DNA of 9,924 nt from Streptococcus sp. (GCA_015264885.1 JABZYY010000035.1:1-9924); one strand, 5' to 3'; numbered from the stretch's first letter, positions 1 to 7,103 are shown. Numbers and translations: made by a program. Notes: a model not told the origin generated them from the sequence alone.

Positions 1-774
1 TCTTGGAATACTGGTGAATTAGATAGTTACTTAATTGAAATTACTGCTGATATTTTAACGAAAAAAGATCCTGAAACAGGTAAACCAATGGTTGAAGTGA
101 TTATGGATACAGCTGGTAATAAAGGGACTGGTAAATGGACTTCTCAAAGTGCATTAGATTTAGGGGTTCCACTTCCATTAATTACAGAATCAGTATTTGC
201 ACGTTATATTGCTACATTAAAAGAAGAACGTGAAATTGCTAGTAAAGAATTATCTCCAATTAAAGTTCCTGAATTATCTAATACTGAAAAACAAGCGTTA
301 ATCGAATCAGTTCGTAAAGGGTTGTATTTCTCTAAAATTATGAGTTATGCGCAAGGATTCGCTCAAATGCGTGTAGCAAGTGAAGAGTTCAACTGGGACT
401 TAAACTACGGCGAAATCGCGAAAATCTTCCGTGCTGGATGTATTATCCGTGCGCAATTCTTACAAAAGATTACAGATGCGTTCGAACGTGATCCTCAATT
501 GAAAAACTTATTATTAGATAAGTATTTCTTATATGTAACGGAATCTTACCAAGATGCAGTTCGTGATGTTGTTGTAACGGCTGTTCGTGCTGGTATCCCA
601 GTACCAACATTCTCAAGTGCGTTAGCATACTATGATTCATACCGTTCAGAAACATTACCTGCAAACTTAATTCAAGCTCAACGTGACTACTTCGGTGCAC
701 ATACTTACAACCGTGTAGACAAACCAGGAACATTCCACTTCGAATGGGCTCAAGAAAAAGAGATTGAACAATAA
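1..774 (+). CDS. gnd: 6-phosphogluconate dehydrogenase, decarboxylating (3' part, 5' end outside window)
   Basis: This cytosolic enzyme oxidises 6-phosphogluconate to ribulose 5-phosphate and CO2 with reduction of NADP(+), the third step of the oxidative pentose phosphate pathway. The reading frame is open from the first base, so the gene begins upstream. The visible 257 residues are the C-terminal half of a family usually about 470 residues long, and the N-terminal NADP-binding domain is missing. The fragment opens with [14 protein letters not shown]. It carries the family signature [13 protein letters not shown] at visible residues 34-46, which contributes substrate-binding residues, followed by [20 protein letters not shown] of the all-helical domain. 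The tail [13 protein letters not shown] holds the Arg and His that reach the neighbouring subunit's active site in this family. An internal ATG at 88 is not the start, because homology continues upstream of it. A terminator follows 12 bases after the stop. The companion enzyme gene zwf lies 6.5 kb downstream. Confidence 0.97.
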   Translation, partial: SWNTGELDSYLIEITADILTKKDPETGKPMVEVIMDTAGNKGTGKWTSQSALDLGVPLPLITESVFARYIATLKEEREIASKELSPIKVPELSNTEKQALIESVRKGLYFSKIMSYAQGFAQMRVASEEFNWDLNYGEIAKIFRAGCIIRAQFLQKITDAFERDPQLKNLLLDKYFLYVTESYQDAVRDVVVTAVRAGIPVPTFSSALAYYDSYRSETLPANLIQAQRDYFGAHTYNRVDKPGTFHFEWAQEKEIEQ

Positions 775-786
775 TTACAAATGACG

Positions 787-818
787 AAGTCCTAGCCAAT
801 TTGGCTAGGGCTTTTTTG
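787..818 (+). terminator. Intrinsic terminator of gnd
   Basis: An 11-bp stem with one G-U pair (arms AAGTCCTAGCC at 787-797 and GGCTAGGGCTT at 803-813) has an AATTT loop and runs into a T-tract. It lies 12 bases after the gnd stop and separates gnd from the choline-binding protein gene. Confidence 0.93.
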
Positions 819-837
819 ATGAACTTACAATATTCGA

Positions 838-866
838 TTGAATAGGATAACGGTTTCATTTATAAT
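838..866 (+). promoter_or_regulatory. Sigma-A-type promoter of the Excalibur/choline-binding protein gene
   Basis: TTGAAT at 838-843 (-35, four of six matches) and a perfect TATAAT at 861-866 (-10) are separated by exactly 17 bases. Transcription would start near 873. That leaves a short leader containing the AAGGAG ribosome-binding site at 884-889, seven bases before the ATG at 897. Confidence 0.82.
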
Positions 867-896
867 GAAGTTATCACTTTGAAAAGGAGTTTAGGT

Positions 897-2102
897 ATGA
901 AATTAAAAAAAGTAATTATTTGTTTTTTTGCAGTTTTAGTATCTTTTATCTTACCGATAGAAAATACTGTTCATGCAGATACAGTTCATTTTAGAAATTG
1001 TTCAGAAGCATGGGCTGCAGGTTATGGGGATATTTTAGTTGGGGAACCGGGATATGCGGGGCATCTTGATCGTGATAAAGATGGAACAGCCTGTGAGATT
1101 TTTAAATCGGGTGGCCAATATCGCTCGCGTAGAGAAGACGGGAAACCATTAAACAAAGTAAAAGCTACTGGTTGGGAACAAGTTGATAGTAAATGGTATT
1201 ATTACGAAAATTATGTCATGGTGACTGGATGGAAGAAAATCAGTGGTATTTGGTATTATTTTAATAGCTCAGGTGTAATGCAAACTGGGTGGCAACAATT
1301 AAGTGGTACTTGGTACTATTTCAATTCAGCAGGAGCAATGGAAACAGGCTGGCAACAGATTAGTAATGTCTGGTATTACTTTGATAACAATGGGTATATG
1401 CAGACAGGATGGAAATATTTGAGTGGTTCTTGGTACTATTTAAATAGTTCTGGTGGAATGGTTACAGGCTGGCAAACAATTGGAAACAATCGTTACCTCT
1501 TTAGTTCATCAGGAACCCTTCAAACAGGCTGGCAACAATCTGGTGGTGTCTGGTATTACTTTGATTCAAATGGGTATTTACAAACAGGATGGAAACAAAT
1601 TAGTGGTGTTTGGTATTTCTTAAATGGATCAGGAGCAATGGAAACAGGCCTAAAAGAAATTGGTGGAACTAAGTATTACTTTACGGATAGTGGTGCAATG
1701 CAAACAGGCTGGAAATGGATAGCTGATGGTTATTACTATTTCAAGAGCAGTGGTGCAATGCAGACTGGATGGTATCAAGAAAATAATAAGTGGTACTATT
1801 TAGCTGAAAATGGAAAAATGGTAACAGGTTTGTACCAAGTTTATCACTCAACGTATTATTTTGACGGCAGCGGTGTAATGAAGACAGATTGGATCAAATT
1901 AGGTGATGGCTGGCATTACTTTGACAAGTCAGGTGCGATGCTAAGAAATACAGTAACTCCAGACGGTTACTATGTTGATCAAGAGGGGATTTGGAAAGAG
2001 TTACCGAAAGTGTCTACTACAACAGAACTAATTCCTATTGAAAAAGCTGAAGCAGTACCTGAAACAACAGTACAAACGACTACTGAAGAACAAGTTCAAT
2101 AA
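897..2102 (+). CDS. Secreted Excalibur-domain choline-binding repeat protein (CbpL-like, no catalytic domain seen)
   Basis: This is a predicted 401-residue exported surface protein. Residues 1-27 form a signal peptide (KLKK, hydrophobic stretch, VHA cleavage site). Residues 32-67 form an Excalibur domain, a calcium-binding-like module, with NC, GEPGYAGHLD and the DRDKDGTACE loop (acidic residues D58, D60 and D62; Cys35 and Cys66). Thirteen repeats of about 20 residues follow (roughly 91-350), of the pattern TGWxxxxGxWYYFxxxGxMx; this is the cell wall/choline-binding family that holds phosphocholine between aromatic residues. The array closes with the motif TPDGYYVDQEGIW, and a Thr/Glu-rich tail ends the protein. 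There is no LPXTG or membrane anchor, so attachment should be non-covalent. The Excalibur-plus-repeats order resembles pneumococcal CbpL but lacks that protein's extra C-terminal domain. ATG 897 is chosen for its ribosome-binding site and signal peptide; the TTG at 879 has neither. The function beyond wall binding is unknown. Confidence 0.88.
   Translation: MKLKKVIICFFAVLVSFILPIENTVHADTVHFRNCSEAWAAGYGDILVGEPGYAGHLDRDKDGTACEIFKSGGQYRSRREDGKPLNKVKATGWEQVDSKWYYYENYVMVTGWKKISGIWYYFNSSGVMQTGWQQLSGTWYYFNSAGAMETGWQQISNVWYYFDNNGYMQTGWKYLSGSWYYLNSSGGMVTGWQTIGNNRYLFSSSGTLQTGWQQSGGVWYYFDSNGYLQTGWKQISGVWYFLNGSGAMETGLKEIGGTKYYFTDSGAMQTGWKWIADGYYYFKSSGAMQTGWYQENNKWYYLAENGKMVTGLYQVYHSTYYFDGSGVMKTDWIKLGDGWHYFDKSGAMLRNTVTPDGYYVDQEGIWKELPKVSTTTELIPIEKAEAVPETTVQTTTEEQVQ
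1167..1946 (+). repeat. In-frame array of 13 choline-binding-type repeats
   Basis: Thirteen tandem coding units of about 60 bases each begin at or near a TGW or TGL tripeptide codon run (residues about 91-350). They are diverged at the DNA level rather than identical, and most keep the WYYF and GxMxTGW positions. Units 6, 9, 10 and 12 are degenerate (RYLF, TKYYF, GYYYF, STYYF), so not every potential choline site is likely to be intact. Confidence 0.85.
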
Positions 2103-2125
2103 ATGGAACGGATATTATATATATT

Positions 2126-2161
2126 AAAGAACTAATCTGCTCTGTAGATTAGTTCTTTTTT
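2126..2161 (+). terminator. Intrinsic terminator of the Excalibur/choline-binding gene
   Basis: A perfect 13-bp stem (AAAGAACTAATCT at 2126-2138 with AGATTAGTTCTTT at 2146-2158) carries a seven-base loop. Its 3' arm merges into a run of six T. Confidence 0.93.
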
Positions 2162-2194
2162 ATTCAAGATTAACTTATAAGTTAATCTTGAATA
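2161..2194 (+). repeat. Perfect 34-bp palindrome upstream of the two-component operon
   Basis: The arm TATTCAAGATTAACTTA (2161-2177) is followed immediately by its exact reverse complement (2178-2194). As RNA it would form a long AT-rich hairpin, but no T-run follows it, so it is not a standard terminator. It lies 16 bases upstream of a TTGACA at 2210 and directly after the preceding terminator. A dimeric-regulator operator, a transcript-end stabiliser or an insertion remnant are all possible. Confidence 0.8.
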
Positions 2195-2233
2195 TTGAAT
2201 TGAAGATAATTGACAGAAAATTTCATTAAATTC

Positions 2234-2262
2234 TGTTAAGAATCTTATGAATATGATATGAT
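2234..2262 (+). promoter_or_regulatory. Probable promoter of the two-component operon (extended -10)
   Basis: TGaTATGAT at 2254-2262 is an extended -10 with five of six hexamer matches, and an overlapping TATGAT lies at 2252-2257. The -35 region at about 2234-2239 is poor, as is usual for extended -10 or activator-dependent promoters. A consensus TTGACA at 2210-2215 is too far from these hexamers to pair with them. The short repeated tracts ATTAAA (2225-2230) and GTTAAG (2235-2240), ten bases apart, sit where an OmpR-family regulator might bind; that last point is speculative. Confidence 0.5.
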
Positions 2263-2299
2263 AAACGTGTTAGGAAAGAATAGAGAAGGGAGTCTTATA

Positions 2300-2995
2300 A
2301 TGCCAGCGAATCAACGTATTTTAATTATTGAAGATGAACGAAATTTAAGTCGCTTTGTCGAATTAGAATTAAAGCATGAAGGCTATGAAACAAAAGTATG
2401 CTCAGATGGCCGCAGCGGTTTACAAGCAGCAATTGATGAGCAGTGGGATGCTATTTTATTAGATTTAATGTTACCAGAAATGAATGGATTAGAAGTCGTT
2501 CGTCGTCTTCGCCAGGTAAAACAAACGCCAGTCATCATTATGACAGCGCGCGATTCAGTGATGGACCGTGTTGCAGGGCTTGATCAAGGGGCAGATGACT
2601 ATGTCGTGAAACCATTCGAAATCGAAGAAATCCTTGCAAGATTACGTGCACTCTTTAGACGCTTGCAAATGGAAGAACAATCTCGAGTTGTGAAACAAAC
2701 AAGAGTGGAATATCGCGACCTTGTGGTGGAAGTGGAAAACCGCGTCGTTCGTCGTGCAGGGGAAGTCATTGATTTAACGAAGAAAGAATATGAATTACTC
2801 TTATTACTGATGGAAAACATTGATATTGTGCTTTCACGTGAAGTGTTATTAAAAGAAGTATGGGGCTATAAGAACGAAGTCGAGACAAATGTGATTGACG
2901 TATACGTTCGTTATATCCGTAATAAAATTGATGTACCAGGACGAGAAAGTTATATTCAAACCGTTCGTGGAACTGGATATGTAATGAGAAGCTGA
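2300..2995 (+). CDS. OmpR-family response regulator (CsrR/CovR, LisR, EtaR type)
   Basis: This is a 231-residue cytoplasmic DNA-binding regulator activated by phosphorylation. The receiver domain (1-120) shows the acidic pocket E11/D12, the phospho-acceptor D55 in LLDLMLPEMNG, T82 in the MTARD switch and K104 in DDYVVKPF. The C-terminal winged helix (about 130-231) has the DLTKKEYELL, LSREVLLKEVWG and VDVYVRYIRNKI-like segments and ends TVRGTGYVMRS, typical of the OmpR/PhoB class. The opening ILIIEDERNLSRFVELELKHEGYE and the location just after gnd fit the CsrR/LisR/EtaR branch, whose members control envelope stress and virulence genes. ATG 2300 is chosen because AAGGGAG lies seven bases upstream; the in-frame ATG at 2258 overlaps the -10 element. 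The partner kinase starts 10 bases after the stop, so the two genes form an operon. The exact orthologue name is uncertain. Confidence 0.95.
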   Translation: MPANQRILIIEDERNLSRFVELELKHEGYETKVCSDGRSGLQAAIDEQWDAILLDLMLPEMNGLEVVRRLRQVKQTPVIIMTARDSVMDRVAGLDQGADDYVVKPFEIEEILARLRALFRRLQMEEQSRVVKQTRVEYRDLVVEVENRVVRRAGEVIDLTKKEYELLLLLMENIDIVLSREVLLKEVWGYKNEVETNVIDVYVRYIRNKIDVPGRESYIQTVRGTGYVMRS

Positions 2996-3005
2996 GGAGC
3001 TACAT

Positions 3006-4454
3006 ATGAAGGACCAAAACCAACATAAATCGGTAGCAAAAAAATGGTGGTGGGTGATGTCGGCCACCATTTTTGCGTTATTAGCTGTATTGACTGCGAT
3101 TTTGATTGAGGGTCAGATCATTGGCCTTCGTGAGAATGAGAAAAAACAGACCGTGGTGTATGCTCAAGTTATCGCGGATTTGTTATCAGAAAAAACGGAG
3201 AAGTTAACAAGTGAAGATATTCTTAGTGTTCTAAACAAAGCAGAGCAATATGAATTGAATCAAAACCAAGTCTATAAAAAGAATAGTAGTTTTTATCCAA
3301 TGAATGAAGAAGTGAATATTCGTGTCTTTGATACGGGTAAGGAACTATTATTCCAAACGCAACAATGGCAAGACCGTCCACAAGTATCGAGTAAGCTTGA
3401 GGCTCAATATGTGACGCTATCGACCGGGGAAGAAAGTGTGCAAGTGATGATGCCGATTCTTTCCAGAAATACTCGTGTCTTAATTGGCCACCTACAAGTA
3501 ACCAACCGAATGATGAAACTGGCAGAATTAAAAAAACAATTGCGCTTTTTATTCCTTCAGCTAATTGTGATGGAAGGCCTTGTCTCCATTGGGCTTGCGT
3601 ATTTCATTTCGCGACTTATTTCCAAACCAATTGAAGAAATTCATGATATTATCGCTTCAATCAATGAAGAAAATATCGAAACGAAACGTCTGATTATTCC
3701 AAAGAAAAATGACGAGTTTGCGATTGTGTCCCAACAATTCAACGAGCTACTAGATAAGATTAGTTTCTATATTGCACAGCAAAAGCATTTCGTAGAAGAT
3801 GTGTCTCACGAATTACGTACGCCTGTCGCGATTGTAGAAGGGCACCTGAAGCTTTTAAACCGTTGGGGGAAAGATGACCCAGAAGTGCTGGAAGAGTCGC
3901 TCACGGCCTCTCTAGCGGAAATCAAGCGCATGAAGACACTCGTTCAAGAGATGCTTGATTTATCGCGTGCGCCTCAAGTAAGAGAGCAATATAAAGATGC
4001 CAAAACGGAAGTCGTTGCGACTTTAGAACAGATTGTAACGAACTTCAAAATACTCTATCCAGACTTTACGTTTATCGCAGATATCGATACGAAGAAGGAG
4101 ATTATCTCTCCAATCTATCGCAATCACTTCGAACAAGTCATTATCATCTTACTCGATAATGCCGTGAAATATTCAACAGATCGAAAAGAGATTATTGTTA
4201 GTCTATCTCCAACGACGGAAGCGGTCGAAATCGGCATTCAGGATTTCGGGATGGGATTAACAGAAGAAGATAAGAAAAAAGTATTCTCACGATTCTACCG
4301 CGTCGATAAAGCTCGCTCAAGAGAACGTGGAGGAAATGGTTTGGGGCTTTCGATTGCCAAGGAATTAATCGAAGGATATAACGGTAAAATTAGCCTGACT
4401 TCACGACTCAATCATGGGTCATTATTCAAGGTGAAATTACCAATTGCAAAATAA
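3006..4454 (+). CDS. Membrane sensor histidine kinase (CsrS/LisK/EtaS type)
   Basis: This 482-residue kinase is the likely partner of the regulator encoded just upstream. A cytoplasmic N-terminus leads to membrane segment 1 (about 14-38), an extracellular sensor region of about 140 residues (about 40-178) and membrane segment 2 (about 181-201). A HAMP linker follows (about 202-255, beginning ISRLISKPIEEI). The dimerisation domain has the phosphorylated His268 in FVEDVSHELRTP. The ATP-binding domain has the N box LLDNAVKYS (N385), the G1 box DFGMG at 413-417, the F box FSRFYRVDKARSR, and the G2 box GGNGLGLSIA at 442-451. All catalytic elements are present, so it should be active. The stop of the regulator gene overlaps the GAGGAG ribosome-binding site at 2994-2999, which indicates coupled expression. 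The sensed signal cannot be read from the sequence; relatives respond to envelope stress, cationic peptides or Mg2+. A T-rich terminator follows directly. Confidence 0.95.
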   Translation: MKDQNQHKSVAKKWWWVMSATIFALLAVLTAILIEGQIIGLRENEKKQTVVYAQVIADLLSEKTEKLTSEDILSVLNKAEQYELNQNQVYKKNSSFYPMNEEVNIRVFDTGKELLFQTQQWQDRPQVSSKLEAQYVTLSTGEESVQVMMPILSRNTRVLIGHLQVTNRMMKLAELKKQLRFLFLQLIVMEGLVSIGLAYFISRLISKPIEEIHDIIASINEENIETKRLIIPKKNDEFAIVSQQFNELLDKISFYIAQQKHFVEDVSHELRTPVAIVEGHLKLLNRWGKDDPEVLEESLTASLAEIKRMKTLVQEMLDLSRAPQVREQYKDAKTEVVATLEQIVTNFKILYPDFTFIADIDTKKEIISPIYRNHFEQVIIILLDNAVKYSTDRKEIIVSLSPTTEAVEIGIQDFGMGLTEEDKKKVFSRFYRVDKARSRERGGNGLGLSIAKELIEGYNGKISLTSRLNHGSLFKVKLPIAK

Positions 4455-4459
4455 TGAAG

Positions 4460-4500
4460 AAAAGATACAAAAAGTTTAATTTTTTTGTATCTTTTTTTAT
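4460..4500 (+). terminator. Intrinsic terminator of the two-component operon
   Basis: A 14-bp AT-rich stem (AAAAGATACAAAAA at 4460-4473 paired with 4482-4495) has an eight-base loop and is followed by an unusually long T-rich tract that reaches 4507. The tract forms the -35 region of the next promoter, so terminator and promoter are nearly fused. Confidence 0.88.
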
Positions 4501-4510
4501 TTTTTTTCTG

Positions 4511-4516
4511 TATAAT
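4511..4516 (+). promoter_or_regulatory. Probable -10 element of the phosphorylcholine esterase gene
   Basis: A perfect TATAAT follows CTG. The spacing-correct -35 region (about 4488-4493) falls in the terminator's T-tract and does not match consensus; TTGTAT at 4485-4490 is 20 bases away. Transcription would begin near 4523, which makes the ATG at 4525 an unlikely start and favours ATG 4558. Confidence 0.6.
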
Positions 4517-4557
4517 CAAAAAGTATGATATTTAACAAGTTATATGGGGGCTTTATA

Positions 4558-7101
4558 ATGAAAAAAGCGAAAACGGCAGTAGCCTTGGGAGCATTTATTG
4601 CGCTCGGTCTGGGTGCAAAAGTTGAAGCAGAAACTGTTCCACAAACTGGTGTGAACAGAATTCACTTTATTAATACGAAAGCAAATACCGGAAGTGATGC
4701 CATTCTTCTAGAAAGTAATGGTCATTTTGCATTAATTGATATGGGAGAAGATTATGATTTTCCAGACGGAAGTAATCCGTTATATCCAATGCGAGCTGGG
4801 ATTGCTATTCGTAACTATCAAGTATTGGAAGATCGCTTGTTCCGTCATTTATCAAATGTAGGTGTTCAAAAATTAGACTTTATTTTAGGGACTCATGTGC
4901 ATAGTGACCATATTGGTGGTGCGGATGAAGTACTAAATAGACTTCCAGTAGATACTTTTTATTTGAAAAAGTATTCCGATCAGAGAATTAAAGCTTCTTG
5001 GGGACTTTGGGATAATTTATATAATTATGACAATGCACTAAAAGCTGCCAAAGAAAAGGGAGTAAAACTTGTACAAGATATTTCTGATAAAGACAGTCAC
5101 TTTAAACTAGGAGACATGGATATTCAGTTATATAACTACAAAAATGAATATGGTCCAGATGGACAATTGAAGAAAGTATTAGATGATAATTCGAATTCTA
5201 TTGTCGCGGTTATTACAGTTAATGGACAAAAAATTTATCTTGGAGGAGACCTTGATAACGCTGAAGGCGGTGAAGACAAGTTAGGTCCTCAGATTGGGAA
5301 AGTCGATTTGATGAAATGGAATCATCACTATGATGCCAAAATATCTAACTCTATCAACTTTATTAATAATCTTTCACCGACAATGATTGTACAAACAACA
5401 GGTGCGGATATTAATGTTTCTTCTACGAAAGATTATATTCAGAAAAAAGGGATTCAAATCATTCATAGTTCAAGTAAAACTCAAAATGCAACAGTATTTG
5501 ATATCTCTAATAATGGCTTCAAGAATATTTCTGATGCATTTCCAAATATTCCAACAGTAAAAGCTCAGTGGTATCAAGAAGATGGTTTCTGGAAATATCG
5601 CTTAGCAGATGATCAAATGGCGATTGGTTGGCATGAAATTAATGGCAAGTTCTATTTCTTCAACGGAAAAGGACAAATGCAAACAAGTCGATGGATTTAT
5701 ACGAATGATAGTTGGAATCCGCAAAAGGGAGGAGAATACTATTATGTTCATGCAGATGGTTCACGACAATCTTCTGGATGGTTCTGGCATGAAGGTGCTT
5801 GGTATTATATTCAGTCTGATGGTACGAGAAGACAGAATGAATTAGCCTATAGCGGAAACAATCAATATCTATTTGATAAAGACGGAAAGATGCTTACAGG
5901 TTGGCAAACCTTTAATGGCAAGAAAATGCTGTTTGCTTCAAGTGGAGAACTGCTAGTTGAGAATGATCAAGCTTCTGCATGGAAGAAGGTCAATGGTAAA
6001 TGGTATTACTTCGATAACAATAATGTTGCAGTAACTGGATTAAAAGAAATTGATGGAAAAACGTATTTCTTCGATGAATCTGGAGTGATGCAAACTGGAT
6101 GGAAAGAAGTCGATGGAGTCCGTCGCTATTTTGCAAGTTCAGGTGCAATGGCAACTGGTTGGTTGAAAGACGGTGATTCATGGTATCTCTTAAGTAAAGA
6201 GGGCAAGAAACTAACCGGAGATCAAGAAGTAGATGGTGAAAAATACTACTTGAACGAAGAAGGAATCATGCAAACTGGTTGGAAATGGATTGACGGAAAA
6301 TATCGTTATTACGCTAAGAGCGGAGCCTTGAAGAAAGGTTGGCTGAAAGATGGAAATAAATGGTATTACTTAAATCCTGAAAACGGAGAAATGGTCACTG
6401 GGGAGAAAGAAATCGATAAAGTGAATTACTACTTCGTTGATTCTGGTGCTATGGCTGTAGGCTGGAAATGGCATGATGAAGCGTATTATTACTATCAAGC
6501 AAGCGGTGCAATGCTAAAAGGCTGGTATAAAGAATCTGGTAAGTGGTATTACTTAAATCCGGAAACAGGGAAAATGGTTATCGGACAACAAGAAGTTTCT
6601 GGTAAATATTATTACTTTAACGACTCTGGAGCAATGCAAACTGGCTGGAAATGGCATGATGGTGCTTATCACTATTATCAAGCAAGCGGTGCAATGCTAA
6701 AAGGCTGGTATAAAGAAGCTGGTAAATGGTACTTCTTACATCCGACAACTGGATCAATGCTTACAGGAATCCAGGAAACTTCTGGAGATTATTATTACTT
6801 CGATAATTCTGGAGCAATGAAAGTTGGTTGGATTCAAGAGAAAGGCGAATGGTATTACTTCAAAGCAAGTGGTGCAATGCTTCGCAATGGAACAACTCCT
6901 GATGGCTATAAAGTCGATGGGGAAGGTAGATGGTTACCTAATGGTGTAACGACAACAACTACAACCACAACTACTTCTACAACAGAAACAACAACTGCTG
7001 AGGAAACGACTCAAGAGAAGACAACACAGAAAACAACCGTTGAATCAACAACGGCAGAGCCTACAACAGAACAAAAGACGATTCCAATCAATTCCAGATA
7101 A
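4558..7101 (+). CDS. pce: Secreted choline-binding phosphorylcholine esterase (Pce/CbpE-like), with expanded repeat region
   Basis: This predicted 847-residue exported enzyme should release phosphocholine from wall and lipoteichoic acid, as pneumococcal Pce (CbpE) does. Residues 1-24 are a signal peptide (cleavage after KVEA). Residues about 32-325 form a metallo-beta-lactamase-fold domain closely resembling Pce: IHFINT, GSDAILLESNGHFALID, GEDYDFPDGS, the THVHSDHIGG metal motif (H113, H115, D117, H118), H181, GGDLDNAEGGEDK (D231) and MKWNHHYD (H256/H257). Residues about 335-795 are choline-binding repeats, with an irregular first part and then four 60-61-residue super-repeats (513-755), capped by TPDGYKVDGEGRW. 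The Thr-rich tail has no sorting motif. Pneumococcal Pce has roughly 630 residues, and the excess here lies mainly in the repeats. ATG 4558 is chosen for its signal peptide and the GGGGG tract seven bases upstream, a somewhat weak ribosome-binding site. The gene appears monocistronic. Enzyme identity is inferred from sequence resemblance recalled from memory. Confidence 0.92.
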   Translation: MKKAKTAVALGAFIALGLGAKVEAETVPQTGVNRIHFINTKANTGSDAILLESNGHFALIDMGEDYDFPDGSNPLYPMRAGIAIRNYQVLEDRLFRHLSNVGVQKLDFILGTHVHSDHIGGADEVLNRLPVDTFYLKKYSDQRIKASWGLWDNLYNYDNALKAAKEKGVKLVQDISDKDSHFKLGDMDIQLYNYKNEYGPDGQLKKVLDDNSNSIVAVITVNGQKIYLGGDLDNAEGGEDKLGPQIGKVDLMKWNHHYDAKISNSINFINNLSPTMIVQTTGADINVSSTKDYIQKKGIQIIHSSSKTQNATVFDISNNGFKNISDAFPNIPTVKAQWYQEDGFWKYRLADDQMAIGWHEINGKFYFFNGKGQMQTSRWIYTNDSWNPQKGGEYYYVHADGSRQSSGWFWHEGAWYYIQSDGTRRQNELAYSGNNQYLFDKDGKMLTGWQTFNGKKMLFASSGELLVENDQASAWKKVNGKWYYFDNNNVAVTGLKEIDGKTYFFDESGVMQTGWKEVDGVRRYFASSGAMATGWLKDGDSWYLLSKEGKKLTGDQEVDGEKYYLNEEGIMQTGWKWIDGKYRYYAKSGALKKGWLKDGNKWYYLNPENGEMVTGEKEIDKVNYYFVDSGAMAVGWKWHDEAYYYYQASGAMLKGWYKESGKWYYLNPETGKMVIGQQEVSGKYYYFNDSGAMQTGWKWHDGAYHYYQASGAMLKGWYKEAGKWYFLHPTTGSMLTGIQETSGDYYYFDNSGAMKVGWIQEKGEWYYFKASGAMLRNGTTPDGYKVDGEGRWLPNGVTTTTTTTTTSTTETTTAEETTQEKTTQKTTVESTTAEPTTEQKTIPINSR
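6094..6822 (+). repeat. Four in-frame super-repeats of about 183 bp in the esterase choline-binding region
   Basis: Residues 513-572, 573-633, 634-694 and 695-755 align as a repeating triplet of modules: TGWKxxDGxYxYYxxSGAM, then xGWxKxxxKWYYLNPxxG, then MxxGxxExxxxYYFxxSGAM. The unit is 60 residues in the first copy and 61 in the others. The third and fourth copies share an exact 42-base stretch (6493-6534 and 6676-6717, 183 bases apart), and a second exact 18-base match (6461-6478 and 6644-6661) keeps the same offset. This indicates a recent duplication or gene conversion. Confidence 0.85.
6946..7083 (+). other. Thr-rich C-terminal tail of the esterase
   Basis: After PNGV the protein reads nine consecutive Thr codons, then alternating Thr, Glu, Ser and Gln until the C-terminus. 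All four Thr codons are mixed in the run, so it is maintained as protein sequence rather than as a simple DNA slippage repeat. Pneumococcal Pce also ends in a Ser/Thr-rich tail. Confidence 0.75.
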
Positions 7102-7103
7102 GA

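Noticed and set aside
470..859. Open frame on the - strand across the end of gnd
   Set aside because: It is antisense to a well-conserved coding region and runs through the gnd terminator, with no ribosome-binding site or family resemblance.
879..896. Upstream TTG start for the Excalibur protein
   Set aside because: It overlaps the region before the AAGGAG ribosome-binding site and would put six extra residues ahead of a normal signal peptide; ATG 897 is better supported.
2258..2299. Upstream ATG start for the response regulator
   Set aside because: It lies within the -10 element and has no ribosome-binding site; the receiver domain begins normally from ATG 2300, which has AAGGGAG at the right distance.
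4525..4557. Upstream ATG start for the esterase
   Set aside because: It is at or next to the predicted transcription start, lacks a ribosome-binding site, and spoils the signal peptide that begins at 4558.
5609..5845. Alternative-frame open frames inside the esterase (and similar ones inside zwf and the DUF1189 gene)
   Set aside because: They overlap strongly supported genes in other frames and show no motif, signal or initiation site.
1167..6822. Regularly spaced repeats suggesting a CRISPR array or minisatellite
   Set aside because: The repeats are in-frame, diverged and encode the aromatic choline-binding module; there are no constant repeats separated by unique spacers.
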